From assembly GCA_029817715.1 (NCBI GenBank), contig JARUPY010000473.1, positions 7,440,001-7,504,000 of the forward strand: a stretch of DNA of 64,000 bases. Reading direction: 5' to 3'. The stretch is from Melastoma dodecandrum (lineage: Eukaryota > Streptophyta > Magnoliopsida > Myrtales > Melastomataceae). The first letter of the stretch is position 1, and each line of letters opens with the position of its first letter. The notes below the pieces were generated by a model. That model did not search any database. It was not told the DNA's origin and worked only from the letters and a program-made list of their open reading frames with translations. Below are positions 53,901-64,000 of the stretch, one piece after another. The translations under genes and the position numbers were made by a program.

Positions 53901-54992
53901 CGCACGCTTTCTGGATCCATGTTAGCAAACCTAACCTTCTTCAAGGCAACAATTTTGTTCGTATCTAGGTCACGTGCTTTATACACGTTGCTGTATGTTC
54001 CTTGCCCAATCTGCATTATACAAAACAATACCCAGGATGATTGATTATCAGCAATGGCAACAAGATATGTGCATTCACTGCAAGTATGCGATGCAACACA
54101 TCCACAATGACTCAAAGGAGATGCATTTACAAGCTATGTTGCAGATGCCTGGCACAACCAGTTGCAGGATACTTTGGAAGCAGAACCAACGGAAGATTTA
54201 TCAGGTTTAATGATCTCTCCAGATGGTTAAGATTTATGTATTGTCCCTCATACTTGTCCAAATGAGGACAAGTGGTGGATACAATAATGAGTAGCAATGC
54301 CAGCGTGGTCACTAAACTATCCTGGCTCGCATTCACAGAAATTATTTTATAAGATAGGAGCGTTAATATGCCGTCAGAGCTGCTACTGGAATCCTGTTGG
54401 TCAGTGGACATGATATTGCATATATTCTGTAATTTTAAGTAGTATGATATAAGCCGGTCCTACGCTAAGCCATATTAGCAACGGATGATATCCTGTACAG
54501 GGATATAAGAAACAATTCCATCTACTTCAAGGATAAATTATATATTGATATCTCAGGTATTACCTTTTCTAGCCTCTCAAAGGATTCAGCCCTCCTCGGT
54601 GCCCAGCCAGCAATAGCTTCCCCAGCCACTGCCGTCAACCAAGGTGGCCAACCTGCAACAACTTGTGCACCCTTCTCTCCATTCGGTATGCTGCTCACGC
54701 CAATGTCAAGGGTCAATCGCCTCTGAAGGTTTCTGATCTGTTTGCCATTCAAATTTCCAGCAACAACAGAGGCTTTATTCTTATCTCCCTCATTTCCTGT
54801 ATCCAGAGGGCTCGATGTCAACCTGACCGTGCCATCATTGTTGCAACAATTAACCTCGATGACCACATCATCTTTCTGTGAGGATGACAAATACTTTTTC
54901 GAGTGTTTGGTCAACTTCTTGTCCTTGTCCTTCGAATAAATGCCTCGGGAGCAAATGCACCCCGTTACCAGGCAGGTAAAGAATCTCCTCAT
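50920..54992 (-). CDS. Cyclin-dependent-kinase-like Ser/Thr kinase (At1g54610-type), 8 coding exons
   Basis: Likely exons on the - strand: 54992-54564, 54010-53726, 53314-52997, 52703-52476, 52343-52243, 51923-51812, 51667-51290, 51117-50920. All introns are GT-AG, phases agree, and the sum is 2049 bases (682 residues plus TGA). The N-terminus is basic, with 'VAGWPPWLTAVAGEAI' and 'RRAESFERLEK'. The kinase domain follows: Ile-Gly-Gln-Gly-Thr-Tyr-Ser-Asn-Val loop, Val-Ala-Leu-Lys, 'HRDIKGSN', Asp-Phe-Gly-Leu-Ala, 'VVTLWYRPPELLLGATDYG', 'CGSPSEEYW' and 'LLAVEPEHRG'. The long C-terminus contains 'IHYSGPLLPSGGN' and a 'HERQIQQAVRKA' helix, both characteristic of this plant family. Cytosolic or membrane-anchored signalling kinase; cyclin partner unknown. 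The usual Met-Gly-Cys start is Thr-Gly-Cys here (ACG 54965-54963), so I used the in-frame ATG nine codons upstream. Confidence 0.93.
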
Positions 54993-55044
54993 GTCTTGAA
55001 TTGGAGTTGCCGTCTTGCCTGCCTAACACGCGCTCCCGCCACAT
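54868..55044 (-). promoter_or_regulatory. Upstream ORF overlapping the kinase start
   Basis: ATG at 55044-55042 opens a 58-codon frame ending at 54868, out of frame with the kinase and overlapping its first 125 bases. Its context is weak (T at -3). If the 5' UTR is unspliced here, scanning ribosomes meet it before the main ATG. Confidence 0.45.
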
Positions 55045-55073
55045 AAAGGCCAACCGATGAAAACAACCGGCAT
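55023..55073 (-). promoter_or_regulatory. Short upstream ORF in the kinase leader
   Basis: ATG at 55073-55071, 16 codons, TAG at 55025-55023, with G at -3. It ends 31 bases before the kinase ATG at 54992. It may reduce translation of the kinase, provided it is in the mature leader. Confidence 0.4.
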
Positions 55074-55860
55074 TACTCCTTGTGCCCTCAATACAAATAC
55101 TATAATCCTTCCGAAAAGATGAACGCTCTTCCCAGCAAAATGCTCCGAGTTTTTCTTTCTTCAGCAGAGCCGATGCTGTCCGGAATTTACAGACAACACA
55201 ACACCTCCAAATCGATCAACAAAATCCTCCAATCCAAAAGCCTTCACCTTTGCTCCTCCCTTCCTCCGTGTCGCGTGATTGTAAAGAAAAGCAGATAGCC
55301 CAAAATCGTATCAGAAACAAGGGAGCGAGCCTGGAAAACCACAATGCACCCAAACGGAAACAACCAAATCAAATTTCAAGCTCTGTAGAAATTGTATCGG
55401 GAAGAAACCACCCAGAATCACAAGCAACAACCCCGCCTCCCCCCAGAAACCTCGACCAGAAAAAGGAAAAACGATCTCCCAGAAATGGGGGGGGAAAGCA
55501 GGGGAAGGATGGATGAAATGGGAAATGCAAAATCAAAAAAGAGAAAGAAAAAAGGAGGGCGAACCTATCAATCAAACAAACAAGAAAAGAAAAAAGAAGG
55601 GGGAGGAAAATCCAAATATCAGCAGCCCCCAGAAAAAGGTATTCTTCCTTTTGGGAGGGGAGGTGGCGTTGGGGGAGAGGGGCAATGAGATGGAGACGAG
55701 GATGGAGGAACGGAGAGAGGCATGCAAATGTGATGGAGGAGGAGGAGGTGGAAAGGGAGGGAAAATCGGATTTTCTTCTTTTCTTTTCGCGTTGAGTGTA
55801 AAAAATAAACCACGAAAAGTAACAAAGAAAAGGCAGTTGTAGTGTAATAATAATATGAAT
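55074..55860 (-). promoter_or_regulatory. Leader/promoter region of the kinase gene
   Basis: On the - strand this is strongly CT-rich (CCTCCTCCTCCTCC, TTCCTCCCCC and similar runs between about 55790 and 55480), typical of plant 5' UTRs and core promoters. No clean TATA box sits 30 bases before a plausible start; TATAAATATTAG on the - strand near 56045 is the nearest. The long - strand ORF 55369-55923 is a by-product of the pyrimidine tracts. Confidence 0.5.
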
Positions 55861-57900
55861 TTGAAAGAGAATTATGGGGAGTTCCATTTCCTTTGTTATC
55901 GGTACGTCGCGTGTCGTTCCCATTTGCTGTCTGTTGTTTTGTTTAACCGTTGTTTGGCTCTCGCTCCCACCGGGTTCCTGATCAACGGACTAGCCCATCT
56001 TCCAAATGTTTTTTTATTTCCCGGCATTGTCTCATTTTTTTTTACTAATATTTATAAAAATGACTAACATTAGTCTTATAAAAACTAAAACATTTCACTG
56101 CGTGAAGCATATAATTTGTGAAATTATAATTAAGAGGATAGTATGACCGAAAAAATGAAAAAAAAAAGTAATTGAAAGTTATAAGAAGAAAATTATTTAT
56201 ATTCGAGAAAATTGTTTATATTTAACTATTTTTAAGGTTATAAGCGTCAGAAAATAGTATCAAACTCGACACCCTTTCCAATCCGTTGTGATTTATGGAT
56301 AACTTATTATGAATTTGAGTAAAAAGCGAATGAAGATAATCTGGCAACACTTGGATGTCCCACTAACAATCCATTCAGGGGGACCATAAATAAAGACAAC
56401 CATCATTTTTATATTTAGTTTTAAATAAACAAAACAAGTTTTACTTATTTAATGTGTTTAAAGAAATATAGTTTAAATATGTTATAACGTAATATAATAT
56501 AATATCGTAACTGATATCAAAACTGACAAGACTAATGTGGTTCATATAAGTGATTCGATACGGTCTACATTCCCATAATTAAGAAGAATATGTCGTCGGT
56601 ATTCACCCCGTTGTTACAAACTTAAAAACTAATTTGTTTTAAACTACTTTGAAGAACAGTTAGATAAAAGCTAAAAATTTTTCTAAATTATTTATATATA
56701 TATTATAATTAATTCATCAATTTTTAAATACTTTTGTTATTTTATCTTATTGGCCCTCGGAATTGTTGGTATAGAAAACTTGAACCGGGGGTTGGTTCTA
56801 GATTCTTCACCGCCCTGAACAACCCACCTATTTTTGATATCTCGTAGAATTCCCTGTATCAGTGATTTCTAATTGCTTTTATTCATTATGTGATCACTTA
56901 CAAAAATTTGTCTAGCATTACCAACTTAAAAAGCCAAAAATTACCGCGTGAATTTTACGGCTAACTAACTATAGGATTCTTCAAAATCTCACAACAAATT
57001 ATTTCTTATTGGAAAAAATACTAATTACATTAAAAAATGAGTAAATAAAAGTGACAGGGATTATTTTGTGTATGAAAACTTAAAATTAAATTTTCGCTGC
57101 TTTCACTTTTATAGAAGCGAGTTCAAATCTCTTCTACATTTTATTCGTTTACCCGACCTCCAATCTGGACGTGTGATTATACATGTATTCAATATCATCT
57201 TCTGAAATTTATAAAAAAAAAAAATGGACTAATTTTTTTTATAAATTATTCGGAAATATTGTAATAGAAATGAAAATATATTTGGTGTATAAACTATTTG
57301 AACAATGAGTTAAAATGGTTGTTCTTTCAATTAGTAGAAATTCCAAAATGTTCAATTATTTCGGATGATTAAATATATGATTTCTTAAATATTGAACTTA
57401 AAAAGGAGAAAAGATCGGGGTTCAACATGAAAGAGTGCTTAATTATAGTCACGTTGAATTGAAGTTGACAAAATTTAATGCGGAGAAAGGTCTATTTCAA
57501 TTTACTACAATCCAAGTATAGTCGAGAAGGAGTCACCCTACTCACAATCAACTTAGAAAATGTTCGAAGTAAGGGTTCAACTCGAGTTGAATTTCAATCT
57601 ATCTCTAGTATCCATTAACTCGAGTTAGTGCCAACTCGAGAAACCTTAATCGAGCGAGTCGAAGATGCTCGGTCGACACAACTGATAGAGGACACAGTCG
57701 AGAAAGTAGACTTGAGCGAAGTGGCGGAGAAATTGGTTTCCTTTCTAAAGACGATTTCAACAATATTTACTTTGTTTTGATGTGCATGCAAATGTGGTTG
57801 TGCATGTCACTACTTTTCGGGGAAAACAATAATTTCTAAGATTAACGTTAAATTTACTGGTTTGGGCAACCTCTATTAATATTGTCGCCTTGTAATATAG
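55861..57900. other. AT-rich intergenic region
   Basis: No gene on either strand. The DNA is markedly AT-rich with scattered homopolymers. At 57590-57720 the word ACTCGAG and its palindrome (CAACTCGAGTTGAA) repeat several times, leading into element B's LTR. No RNA gene was recognised. Confidence 0.5.
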
Positions 57901-58580
57901 AAGGACAATTATTATCGAGAATACATAAAACCCTTTTTTAGGACTTTGGGTCTACCTACACCTCTTCTTCACTTGGTGGATTTCGAGTGTCATTGAGCTT
58001 GAGTGTGTCCGCCGACAGTACCATTTGTGTTGTCTCTTGCCCTCGTCTTTATCCATGGTGGCATATCTATATTCGTGTTTAGGTGAACATGTTTACGCAA
58101 TAAAGCCATTTTGGACAATGATATGGGCAAGGCCCATCGTTCTGGGTATTGGTCCAATCGAAGCTCAATTCAGTCGAAGTTCGATTCAGTCGAAGAATGA
58201 TCTAGTCGAAGTACGGACAAGATGAAGCTCATTCAAGACTTGGTCGAAGGAAGTTCTTGTCGAAGTTTGTCATTTAATATAGTCGAATTATGTTGTGTGC
58301 AGTTAGTTTTAATCAAGCATGTGCAAAACGTGTCTAGCAGTTATGGTAGCGGTTATTGTCAGAATAAGATCAAGTGTTAGTATAAATACAGGGTTAGTCT
58401 CTTGTAATAAACACACGACAATCATTCAAAGACCCCAAAGGGCTACTTAGTTGTCTTCTTGTAATATGTTTTTCAGCAATAAAAGTAAGTTTTCTTAATT
58501 ATTATTTCATGTTCTTCATTTTACTGTTTGTTTAAAAGTCTTGGCCGAATATTGTGACGTGTTGTTTCACCCGCAAACAC
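57901..58580 (+). repeat. 5' LTR of Tat element B (left end uncertain)
   Basis: A TATAAATACAGG box lies at 58380 and an AATAAAAG signal at 58479, about 100 bases later, as in LTR R regions. The end AACA at 58576-58579 comes a few bases before the primer site. A 16-bp repeat lies in its U3-like part. The left limit cannot be set without a mate LTR. Confidence 0.6.
58158..58240 (+). repeat. 16-bp TCGAAG tandem array in the LTR of element B
   Basis: TCGAAG starts units at 58158, 58174, 58190 and 58206, an exact 16-bp period; further units to about 58240 keep the length but not all bases. It lies about 170 bases upstream of the TATA box, where LTR enhancers usually are. Confidence 0.85.
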
Positions 58581-58585
58581 GTTTT

Positions 58586-58601
58586 TTGCGACCACAGTGG
58601 G
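58586..58601 (+). promoter_or_regulatory. Primer-binding site of Tat element B
   Basis: TTGCGACCACAGTGGG resembles the TGGCGACCACAGTGGG-type primer site used by plant Tat elements and lies just after the LTR end. The first base differs. Confidence 0.6.
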
Positions 58602-60240
58602 AGTCAGAAACAAGTTTCATGTTAATACGCGAAATGCCAACCCCTCGGAATGTTGTGAGAATGGTTACGAACCGTATTCATTCTGAAGGAAATTTTGTGG
58701 CTGATCGGTCCAACCTTGTTGGCGATCCCCAGAATAGGCAGCAAAATGTCCAAGAAAATCTGCCAAACCCGCGTCCCATGGGATCTGATCGTCAGAATTC
58801 TCCAGAAACCGTCAGCCTTGATGCGATTCTATGAGTGCAAGTGCGGATCCAGGAGAATTTATAGGATATGCAGAGGTAAATCTAGGGCTTGACTGAGAGA
58901 ATTGATACTGAGTATTCTCCGACTACGATGGCTAGGTGGGCATTAATTTTGGAAGGAAAGCATAGAATTGGCTTCAATCGGAATGTTGGTCAGGGTAATG
59001 CTCAACCAAATGATGAGTATCGCGCTGGAGCGAGTAAGCCTCGGGTCCCACAAGATCCTAGATGCCCTTATACTCCGGATTTACGTGGACACCACTTGGA
59101 ACAAAACTTCGATGGTGACATAGGCCACCAGCGTATGCTCGCCCCATCGTCGACGGAAAAGATTTTATGCTCGTTCATCAGTCGAAGATGCTGACATACC
59201 ACCTCCTACATAATTCCCTAGCATGAGACGGAATCTTTTCGAGGAGATTCCCAAGGAGTGTTTTGCTATAAATTTGGATCGACCGGCTTTTGATAGGAAA
59301 AGACCGCAAGTCGAACGAGAAAGGCAGTTCGATAGGATTTACCTAGAGCCCGGTGGTACAACCGAATCCTTTCGATTATAGGGATTACATTGCCCAACTG
59401 GTAGATCAAATGGATCCAGGTGCAATGCGTAGGGAAGAGGTGAACTTCTATGGACACCTTACCTAGATTACATCGATAGAGATTATCCGTAACCAAGGGG
59501 GTATAAGATTCCCGATTTCACTAGATTCTCTTGCGAGGATGACATGACGTCGATGGAATATGTGGCTTGATTCACTCATCAAGCTGGCGAGGCTCTAACA
59601 ATGATTTTTAGAAACTCGGGTTATTTCAGAATTCGTTGACTGGGGCAGCTTTCAACTAGTATATTCATTTGTCTGCCAACTCGATTCATAATTGGCAAGA
59701 GTTGCATAAACAATTTATGCAATCCTTTGCCACGTTGGATTGGACTATTGTTATAGTCGAACTAACTCGGATGAAACAATAGGCTGGAGAGTTGGCGGCA
59801 ACATTCTTACAGAGGTTTCGGAAAGCGTGACGTCGTTGCAAGACTTCCGTTACCGAAGAAGAAGTTATTGAAATAGCTCAAGATGCTCTGGATATCCAAA
59901 AGAGCTACCAAGAATGAAAGAGATTCAGGGATCTGTATGAGCTTGCCCAAAGAGCTACCAAGTATGAAAGCTTGTTAAGGGAAGAATTGAAGGGTTAGTC
60001 GGCGTATCAAGTCGAAACGACCTTAATCGAAGTAGACGTGGCCAAGTTTGTCAAAGGAGAATTGATTGTTTGTGATGTTTTGGCCAAGAAAAATTTAAAA
60101 GCTAAAGCCTTTTAAAAGTCCAACGAAGAATACAAGTATTCATATAATGTAGATAAAGCAAACGAGATATTTGATTGGCTTAAAGATCGGGTTGAATTAA
60201 CCTTAAACATTGTCATCGACTACTATAGACTGATAAGAAG
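58600..60240 (+). pseudogene. Tat gag, element B
   Basis: Two early frames (58541-58834 and 58889-59194) are Arg/Asn/Gln/Pro-rich, as in Tat gag N-termini. From about 59542 the capsid part is followed through three frames: 'MTSMEYVA', 'AGEALTMIF', 'QLFMQSFATLDWTIV'-like and 'ARRCKTSVTEEEV'-like segments, aligned with element A at 21602-22000. A Cys-x2-His knuckle start (Tyr-Cys-Lys-Trp-His-Gly) lies at 60256-60273 but its C-terminal half is lost. This first part of gag is missing from element A. Confidence 0.75.
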
Positions 60241-60260
60241 AAAAATAAAAGTTACTGCAA

Positions 60261-61131
60261 GTGGCATGGAATCTCATTCGTGATTTGATTGAGTCCAAAG
60301 TCCTTTGTTTCAAAGAATTAGAGGAGTCTACCTCTGTCGACAACAAACATTTTGTTGATTGCGAAGTGCATACTTTCGAAGTGACTGTCATTGAAGTTGT
60401 CAATTCAGCATCGCATGTATCATGCATCTCCAGCGAGACTTACGTGGCCAACAACCAGTTCAAGCGACTCTTAAAGAATGGAGTTGTCTCAGGTCATGTT
60501 CAAGCTTCGAAACTGAGGAATGAGATCTTCTGGTGGCATATGGATGACACTCATCTTACAGATAAGTGTTTCACCATTAAGAAGTTCATCCAGTCTCACC
60601 AGGCTAAAGCATGGTTCGACCTGACTCCGGTCGACAAAGCTGCTTTGGGGATCAACCGTTGAGGACTTCCAAGGGTTACTGACTGGCGTTTCACCTCCAA
60701 TCCTATCATCAAGAAGCCCGATAAAGTTAAGGATAGATTGGGACAATGATGGTTCCAGGTTATCTGTGGGACAAGTCGATCATGTTGCTAAGGTCTCCTC
60801 TCGCGACGTTAAGGATAGATTGGGACTTGCTCCTAAATTGGATGCTCAAGTATTGAAGGATGGCCAACCTATTACCCAATTCTTGGAAGCTGAAGACGTT
60901 TGCAACAGATGTCGTCCCATTCTTAGGCACAAAATCCTGATTTCTCATCTGTGTCACCCATGCTTCCAAAAGTGGATTGTCATGTCTTCGGCCAACATGT
61001 TTGAAATCACAAGCGTGAGAGTACCGAAGCCAGGTATGGATGAGATTAATCAAGTTTTTTCTATCAATACTATTAATGATGTGATTGTCCCTATCCAAGG
61101 ATATGTTCCCCATCTGAGGCAACATATTTAG
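60261..61131 (+). pseudogene. Gag-Pro linker with zinc-binding modules, element B
   Basis: Frame 60261-60662 carries 'DCEVHTFEVTVIEVVN', 'SSETYVANNQFKRLLKNG' and Phe-Trp-Trp-His-x4-His-x4-Cys (first Cys lost to Phe). Frame 60766-61131 carries Cys-Asn-Arg-Cys, 13 residues, Cys-His-Pro-Cys at 60901-60963, then 'WIVMSSANMFEI'. The spacer between the modules is shorter than in element A, and a duplicated 'GTAAAGGATAGATTGGGAC' phrase is present near 60726 and 60811. Confidence 0.75.
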
Positions 61132-61599
61132 GTATATCCCTGATTTCTCTAATTCCTTGTTTTGCCTAAAGGCGTGCAAAGTTAGAACTCCGATAGATAA
61201 TAGTTGGCAACAGGTGAGCAGGCATGAAACTAATGCTCCATCTAGAAATAACAAGAGGAGAAAGGAAAGACGTTGCAGACGTGTCGAGGATAAAAGGATG
61301 AAATTGGATCAGTTGGCTAAAGATGATCAACGAGACCCTGTCAGTAGGACGACCGAGCCTAAGATCTAGTTTGATCCTTCGACACCTATTAGTGATGAAG
61401 AATTTGATGACTCAGATTATAATCCTATCAGGGATGGTTTTCTGAGTCCGAAATGAACATCCTATAGAGTGCAATATGATCATGTTACCAACATAATTTT
61501 TTGTATAAGTAACCAATAGAATTTGCAGACAAGAGTGTAGGTCGACAAGACATAGGTAACCCCGGACCTTCGACCCTTCAAGTTGTTCGTTGTCTTGTA

Positions 61600-62060
61600 G
61601 ATTTTCCAATCCGTTGGTTCTAAAAGTCTACTGCTACGATGTAATATCTCATGCATTCCTTGGATATCAAGGTAGATTTCAATGATGTTCGACTTAAGAA
61701 CGTCTTAGTCGATAATGGGGCCACCGTAAATATTCTCCCTTTGAGAACATTCAATTTTCTCGGTCTAAGTTGAGATGATCTTCAAGCCACGGACGTCACT
61801 ATAAGTGGCTTCAATGGCTTGATGTCTAAAAGTATAGCCGCAACTTCAATTCGACTAAAAGTCGGGCGCTTGGTTATGAATATTGCCTTCTTTGTCATTG
61901 ATGTTGCAACTACTTTTAATGCTTTATTAGGAAGAGAATGGTTACATAAAGCTGGTGTTATTCCTTCTACACTTCACCGGTAATTGATGCTTTGGCTAGA
62001 GTCGGAAGTAGAAGTTATTATGGCTGAATCAATTCATTTTCCTTGTGTTAACATCGTTGA
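61600..62060 (+). pseudogene. Tat protease, element B
   Basis: The active site at about 61705-61740 reads Leu-Val-Asp-Asn-Gly-Ala-Thr-Val-Asn-Ile-Leu-Pro, as in element A. 'ATDVTISGFNGLMSKSI' and 'TSIRLKVGRLVMNIAFFVID' form the flap region that A lacks. The hinge 'FNALLGREWLHKAGVIPSTLHR' is at 61915-61980. Stops at 61776 and 61981 break it. Confidence 0.85.
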
Positions 62061-62449
62061 AATCTTTACAGGAGAGGTTTGTCAGCACCATTAAAGATCT
62101 TACCCTGAAGAAGTGATACAACCATGGTGATCCGAATGTTGGTCCGCTTGGTGAATTATTCGAAGGCTTCAAGTACCTTGTTACATATGGAGGCCCTCCC
62201 ATACCTGAATTCGATGCACCAACTGGCTGGGATTCTAACCAAGTCCCAATGGAGGTCGAAGATGCCGTTCAGGCACAACATGATGAGAAGCTGGCTGAAA
62301 GCCTCTAGGCAATAAAAACAGCGTAGCCTAAAGGATGCTTTTGATAATGAAGCGTCGATGATGCTGAGACGAAGGAAATCGCCAACCTGGATTTAGAGCC
62401 CGAGAGACTCCCTTGGGTGGAAAATAATGCTTGAGGAAGAAGAGGAAGA

Positions 62450-63455
62450 TGAAGTCGCTGATGTCATGGAGCGACTATGAGTGTATAGACTAACTAGGCC
62501 TAGGGTTCTAGAGTTGTATTTGGATGCCACTTCACTAGACATTGATAGTCTCGACCAGTGTGTTGAAGTGGAAGAGTCGAATCTTGGTTTGAAATCGTGT
62601 AAGGATTCGACTGGTATTGTACTTCATCCTATGATGAATAAAACAACGTATTGTCATCAATCTATTCTCGGTTCCACTGAGGATCGACAGTCTTTCATGA
62701 ACCGTGTGATGTTTTGAAAACAGTTAACTTAGGAACCAAACACTTTCCTCGACCAACCTCCATTAGTAGCGAAACCGATGGAGTGTTATTCCACTCGATT
62801 TTGCAAACGTTACAAGAATTCAAAGATTGCTTTGCTTCGTACTATACTAAAATGTCAGGGCTAGATAGAAGTTTAGTATAACATAAACTTCCAACAAAGC
62901 CTGGTGTTAAAGCTGTAAAACAAGCACCACGAAGTATCCTAATCCAATATCGCCAAAATGTATATCACGAAGTAAAACAGCTTTTTGACACTGGGTGTAT
63001 TCGAACTTCGAGGTATACTGATTGGATATCATCGATCCACCCTATGAAGAAGAAAAATGGTAAAGTGAGGGTATGCATCAATTTCAGATATTTAAATAAA
63101 GCAACGCCTAAAGATGAGAACCCTTTTCCGATAGCGGAAGAACTCATTGGCAAGACCTCTGGTCATCAAATCATGTCTTTCATAGATGGATATTTCGATT
63201 ATAATCAAATATTCATTGCCGAAGAAGATGTTTACAAAACTACATTTCGTTACCCTTTTGAGATTTCGAATTGGTAGTGCTGTCATTTGGACTAAAGAAT
63301 GCAGATGTGACATACCAACGGGCGATTAATCTTATCTTTGATTCTTTGATGAGGAAAACTGTTGAAGCCTATTTTGATGACATTGTTGTAAAGTCAACAT
63401 CCGATGATTGTCACGTCGATGATCTAAGAAAAAGCTTTCTTGCAAATGAGAAAGC
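62450..63455 (+). pseudogene. Tat reverse transcriptase, truncated, element B
   Basis: The family spacer ('YRLTRPRVLELYLDATSLDID') precedes RT at 62481. RT shows 'VKQAPRSILIQYRQNVYHE'-like, 'GCIRTSRYTDWISSI', 'NGKVRVCINFRYLNKATPKDE', 'PFPIAEELIGKTSGHQIMSFIDG' and 'FGLKNADVTYQRAINLIF'. The catalytic box near 63371 is Tyr-Phe-Asp-Asp, intact. The frame ends in a local duplication (AAGCTTTCTTGCA twice, at 63432 and 63451) at the join with the antisense PMD ORF. Confidence 0.9.
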
Positions 63456-63459
63456 TTTC

Positions 63460-63958
63460 TTGCAGGGATGCTCGGAAACGTAAAAGGAACCTTTGTTGAT
63501 ATCAAATTACCCTTGGTAGCACTGGTGTTCTTCCCAATTGCTACTTCGAATAAGCCTCGATATATGATACATAAGAGGAAAGGAGCCAGAGAGACATTTT
63601 CTTTCACCTTAACTAAGTAATTAGCCAGAGGGCACATCATCTTCAAATGTTGCTTCCCTCGACCACATAATATGAACTTCGATAGCCACACTATCAGAAA
63701 TTCGAACTCATCATCAGTCCATTCTTTAGAGTCCACTCTTATATGCTTAGCAATAATCTTCGGCGAAGACAGATTTGGAAGAGGGAAATCCTCATCTACT
63801 TCGACTAACCTGGGGAAAGCTCCTGACGCATAACACCCAGTAAGGAAGCTCACATCTGACAAGGTAATTGTCAAAGGACCTTCCGGTAGAAAGAAACAAT
63901 TGGTGTTGGTATCCCATAAAGAAAGCAGGGTAGCTAATGGGCGAGGATTGCAACACAT
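63460..63958 (-). CDS. Plant mobile domain (PMD) ORF, antisense to the Tat element, partial
   Basis: An open - strand frame from ATG 63958, about 165 residues before it runs into the reversed RT. It reads 'FFLPEGPLTITLSDVSFLTG', 'EFEFLIVWLSKFILCGRGK', 'CPLANYLVKVKENVSLAPFL' and 'IYRGLFEVAIGKN', the pattern of the plant mobile domain (PF10536, aminotransferase-like/MAIN family). PMD proteins of the MAIN/MAIL group work in the nucleus in transposon silencing and genome stability; many PMD copies are transposon-borne, including antisense ORFs in Ty3/gypsy elements. The domain is unbroken over the visible stretch. Its upstream start could lie beyond the window. Confidence 0.72.
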
Positions 63959-64000
63959 TCATTCAATTGACAGCCTAATAATACTCACAATTCCCCATCG

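Larger units (their letters stand above)
58541..63480 (+). mobile_element. Tat-lineage Ty3/gypsy element B
   Basis: LTR end, primer site, gag, zinc modules, protease and RT follow in order on the + strand and match element A along their shared part. The RT is cut after the catalytic box at about 63455, where antisense PMD sequence starts, so RNase H and integrase are absent from the window. Stops and shifts are frequent throughout. Confidence 0.88.

Noticed and set aside
54522..54563. Kinase exon 1 extending to 54522
   Set aside because: The frame stays open, but the conserved Glu-Lys/Ile-Gly-Gln-Gly join needs the GT donor after 54564; residues beyond it do not resemble the family.
55369..55923. 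184-codon - strand ORF upstream of the kinase
   Set aside because: Phe/Leu/Ser/Pro-rich product of the CT-rich leader; no domain, and it overlaps the likely promoter and 5' UTR.

Overview
The window is plant nuclear DNA, almost certainly from a flowering plant. It contains Sirevirus-type Ty1/copia, Athila, Tat and chromodomain Ty3/gypsy retroelements, a plant-type cyclin-dependent-kinase-like gene with eight coding exons, a plant mobile domain (PMD) ORF, and fragments of plant DUF630/632, LRR-receptor-kinase and (probably) NUP88 genes. The species cannot be named from sequence alone. Nothing looks bacterial: there are no operons, Shine-Dalgarno signals or CRISPR arrays.

Layout. 1-4.6 kb: badly decayed Ty3/gypsy element, + strand. 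4.6-8.5 kb: gene-poor DNA with a receptor-kinase fragment and two minisatellites (21/42 bp and 52 bp). 8.5-14.2 kb: 3' half of a Sirevirus (integrase, RT, RNase H, env-like ORF, polypurine tracts, LTR), + strand. 14.2-19.9 kb: intergenic repeats and small transposon-like remnants. 19.9-20.7 kb: LTR end, tRNA-Met primer site and gag of a second Sirevirus-like piece. 20.7-21.5 kb: antisense host-gene fragment, probably NUP88. 21.6-26.9 kb: Tat-lineage element A, + strand. 26.9-34.2 kb: Athila-like element C, - strand. 34.2-41 kb: chromodomain (Tekay/Del-like) element D, - strand. 41-46 kb: remnant of another Tat-like element with a ~190-bp tandem array. 46-50.9 kb: intergenic repeats, a hypothetical ORF and a broken DUF632 fragment. 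50.9-55 kb: the one apparently intact host gene, a CDK-like kinase on the - strand, with a CT-rich leader to about 55.86 kb. 57.9-64 kb: Tat element B, same family as A, whose RT runs into an antisense PMD ORF at the right edge.

How it fits together. The kinase gene is the only locus I would call functional. Its exons join in frame to about 682 codons and keep all catalytic kinase motifs, although the family's usual Met-Gly-Cys start is altered. The rest is mostly dead LTR retrotransposons. Many of their stops lie where a Gln or Arg codon is expected, and several catalytic Asp residues have become Asn. Both are the transitions expected from deamination of methylated cytosine in silenced plant repeats. 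Tandem arrays recur in the non-coding parts of the elements, and host gene pieces (NUP88, DUF632, receptor kinase, PMD) are scattered among them.
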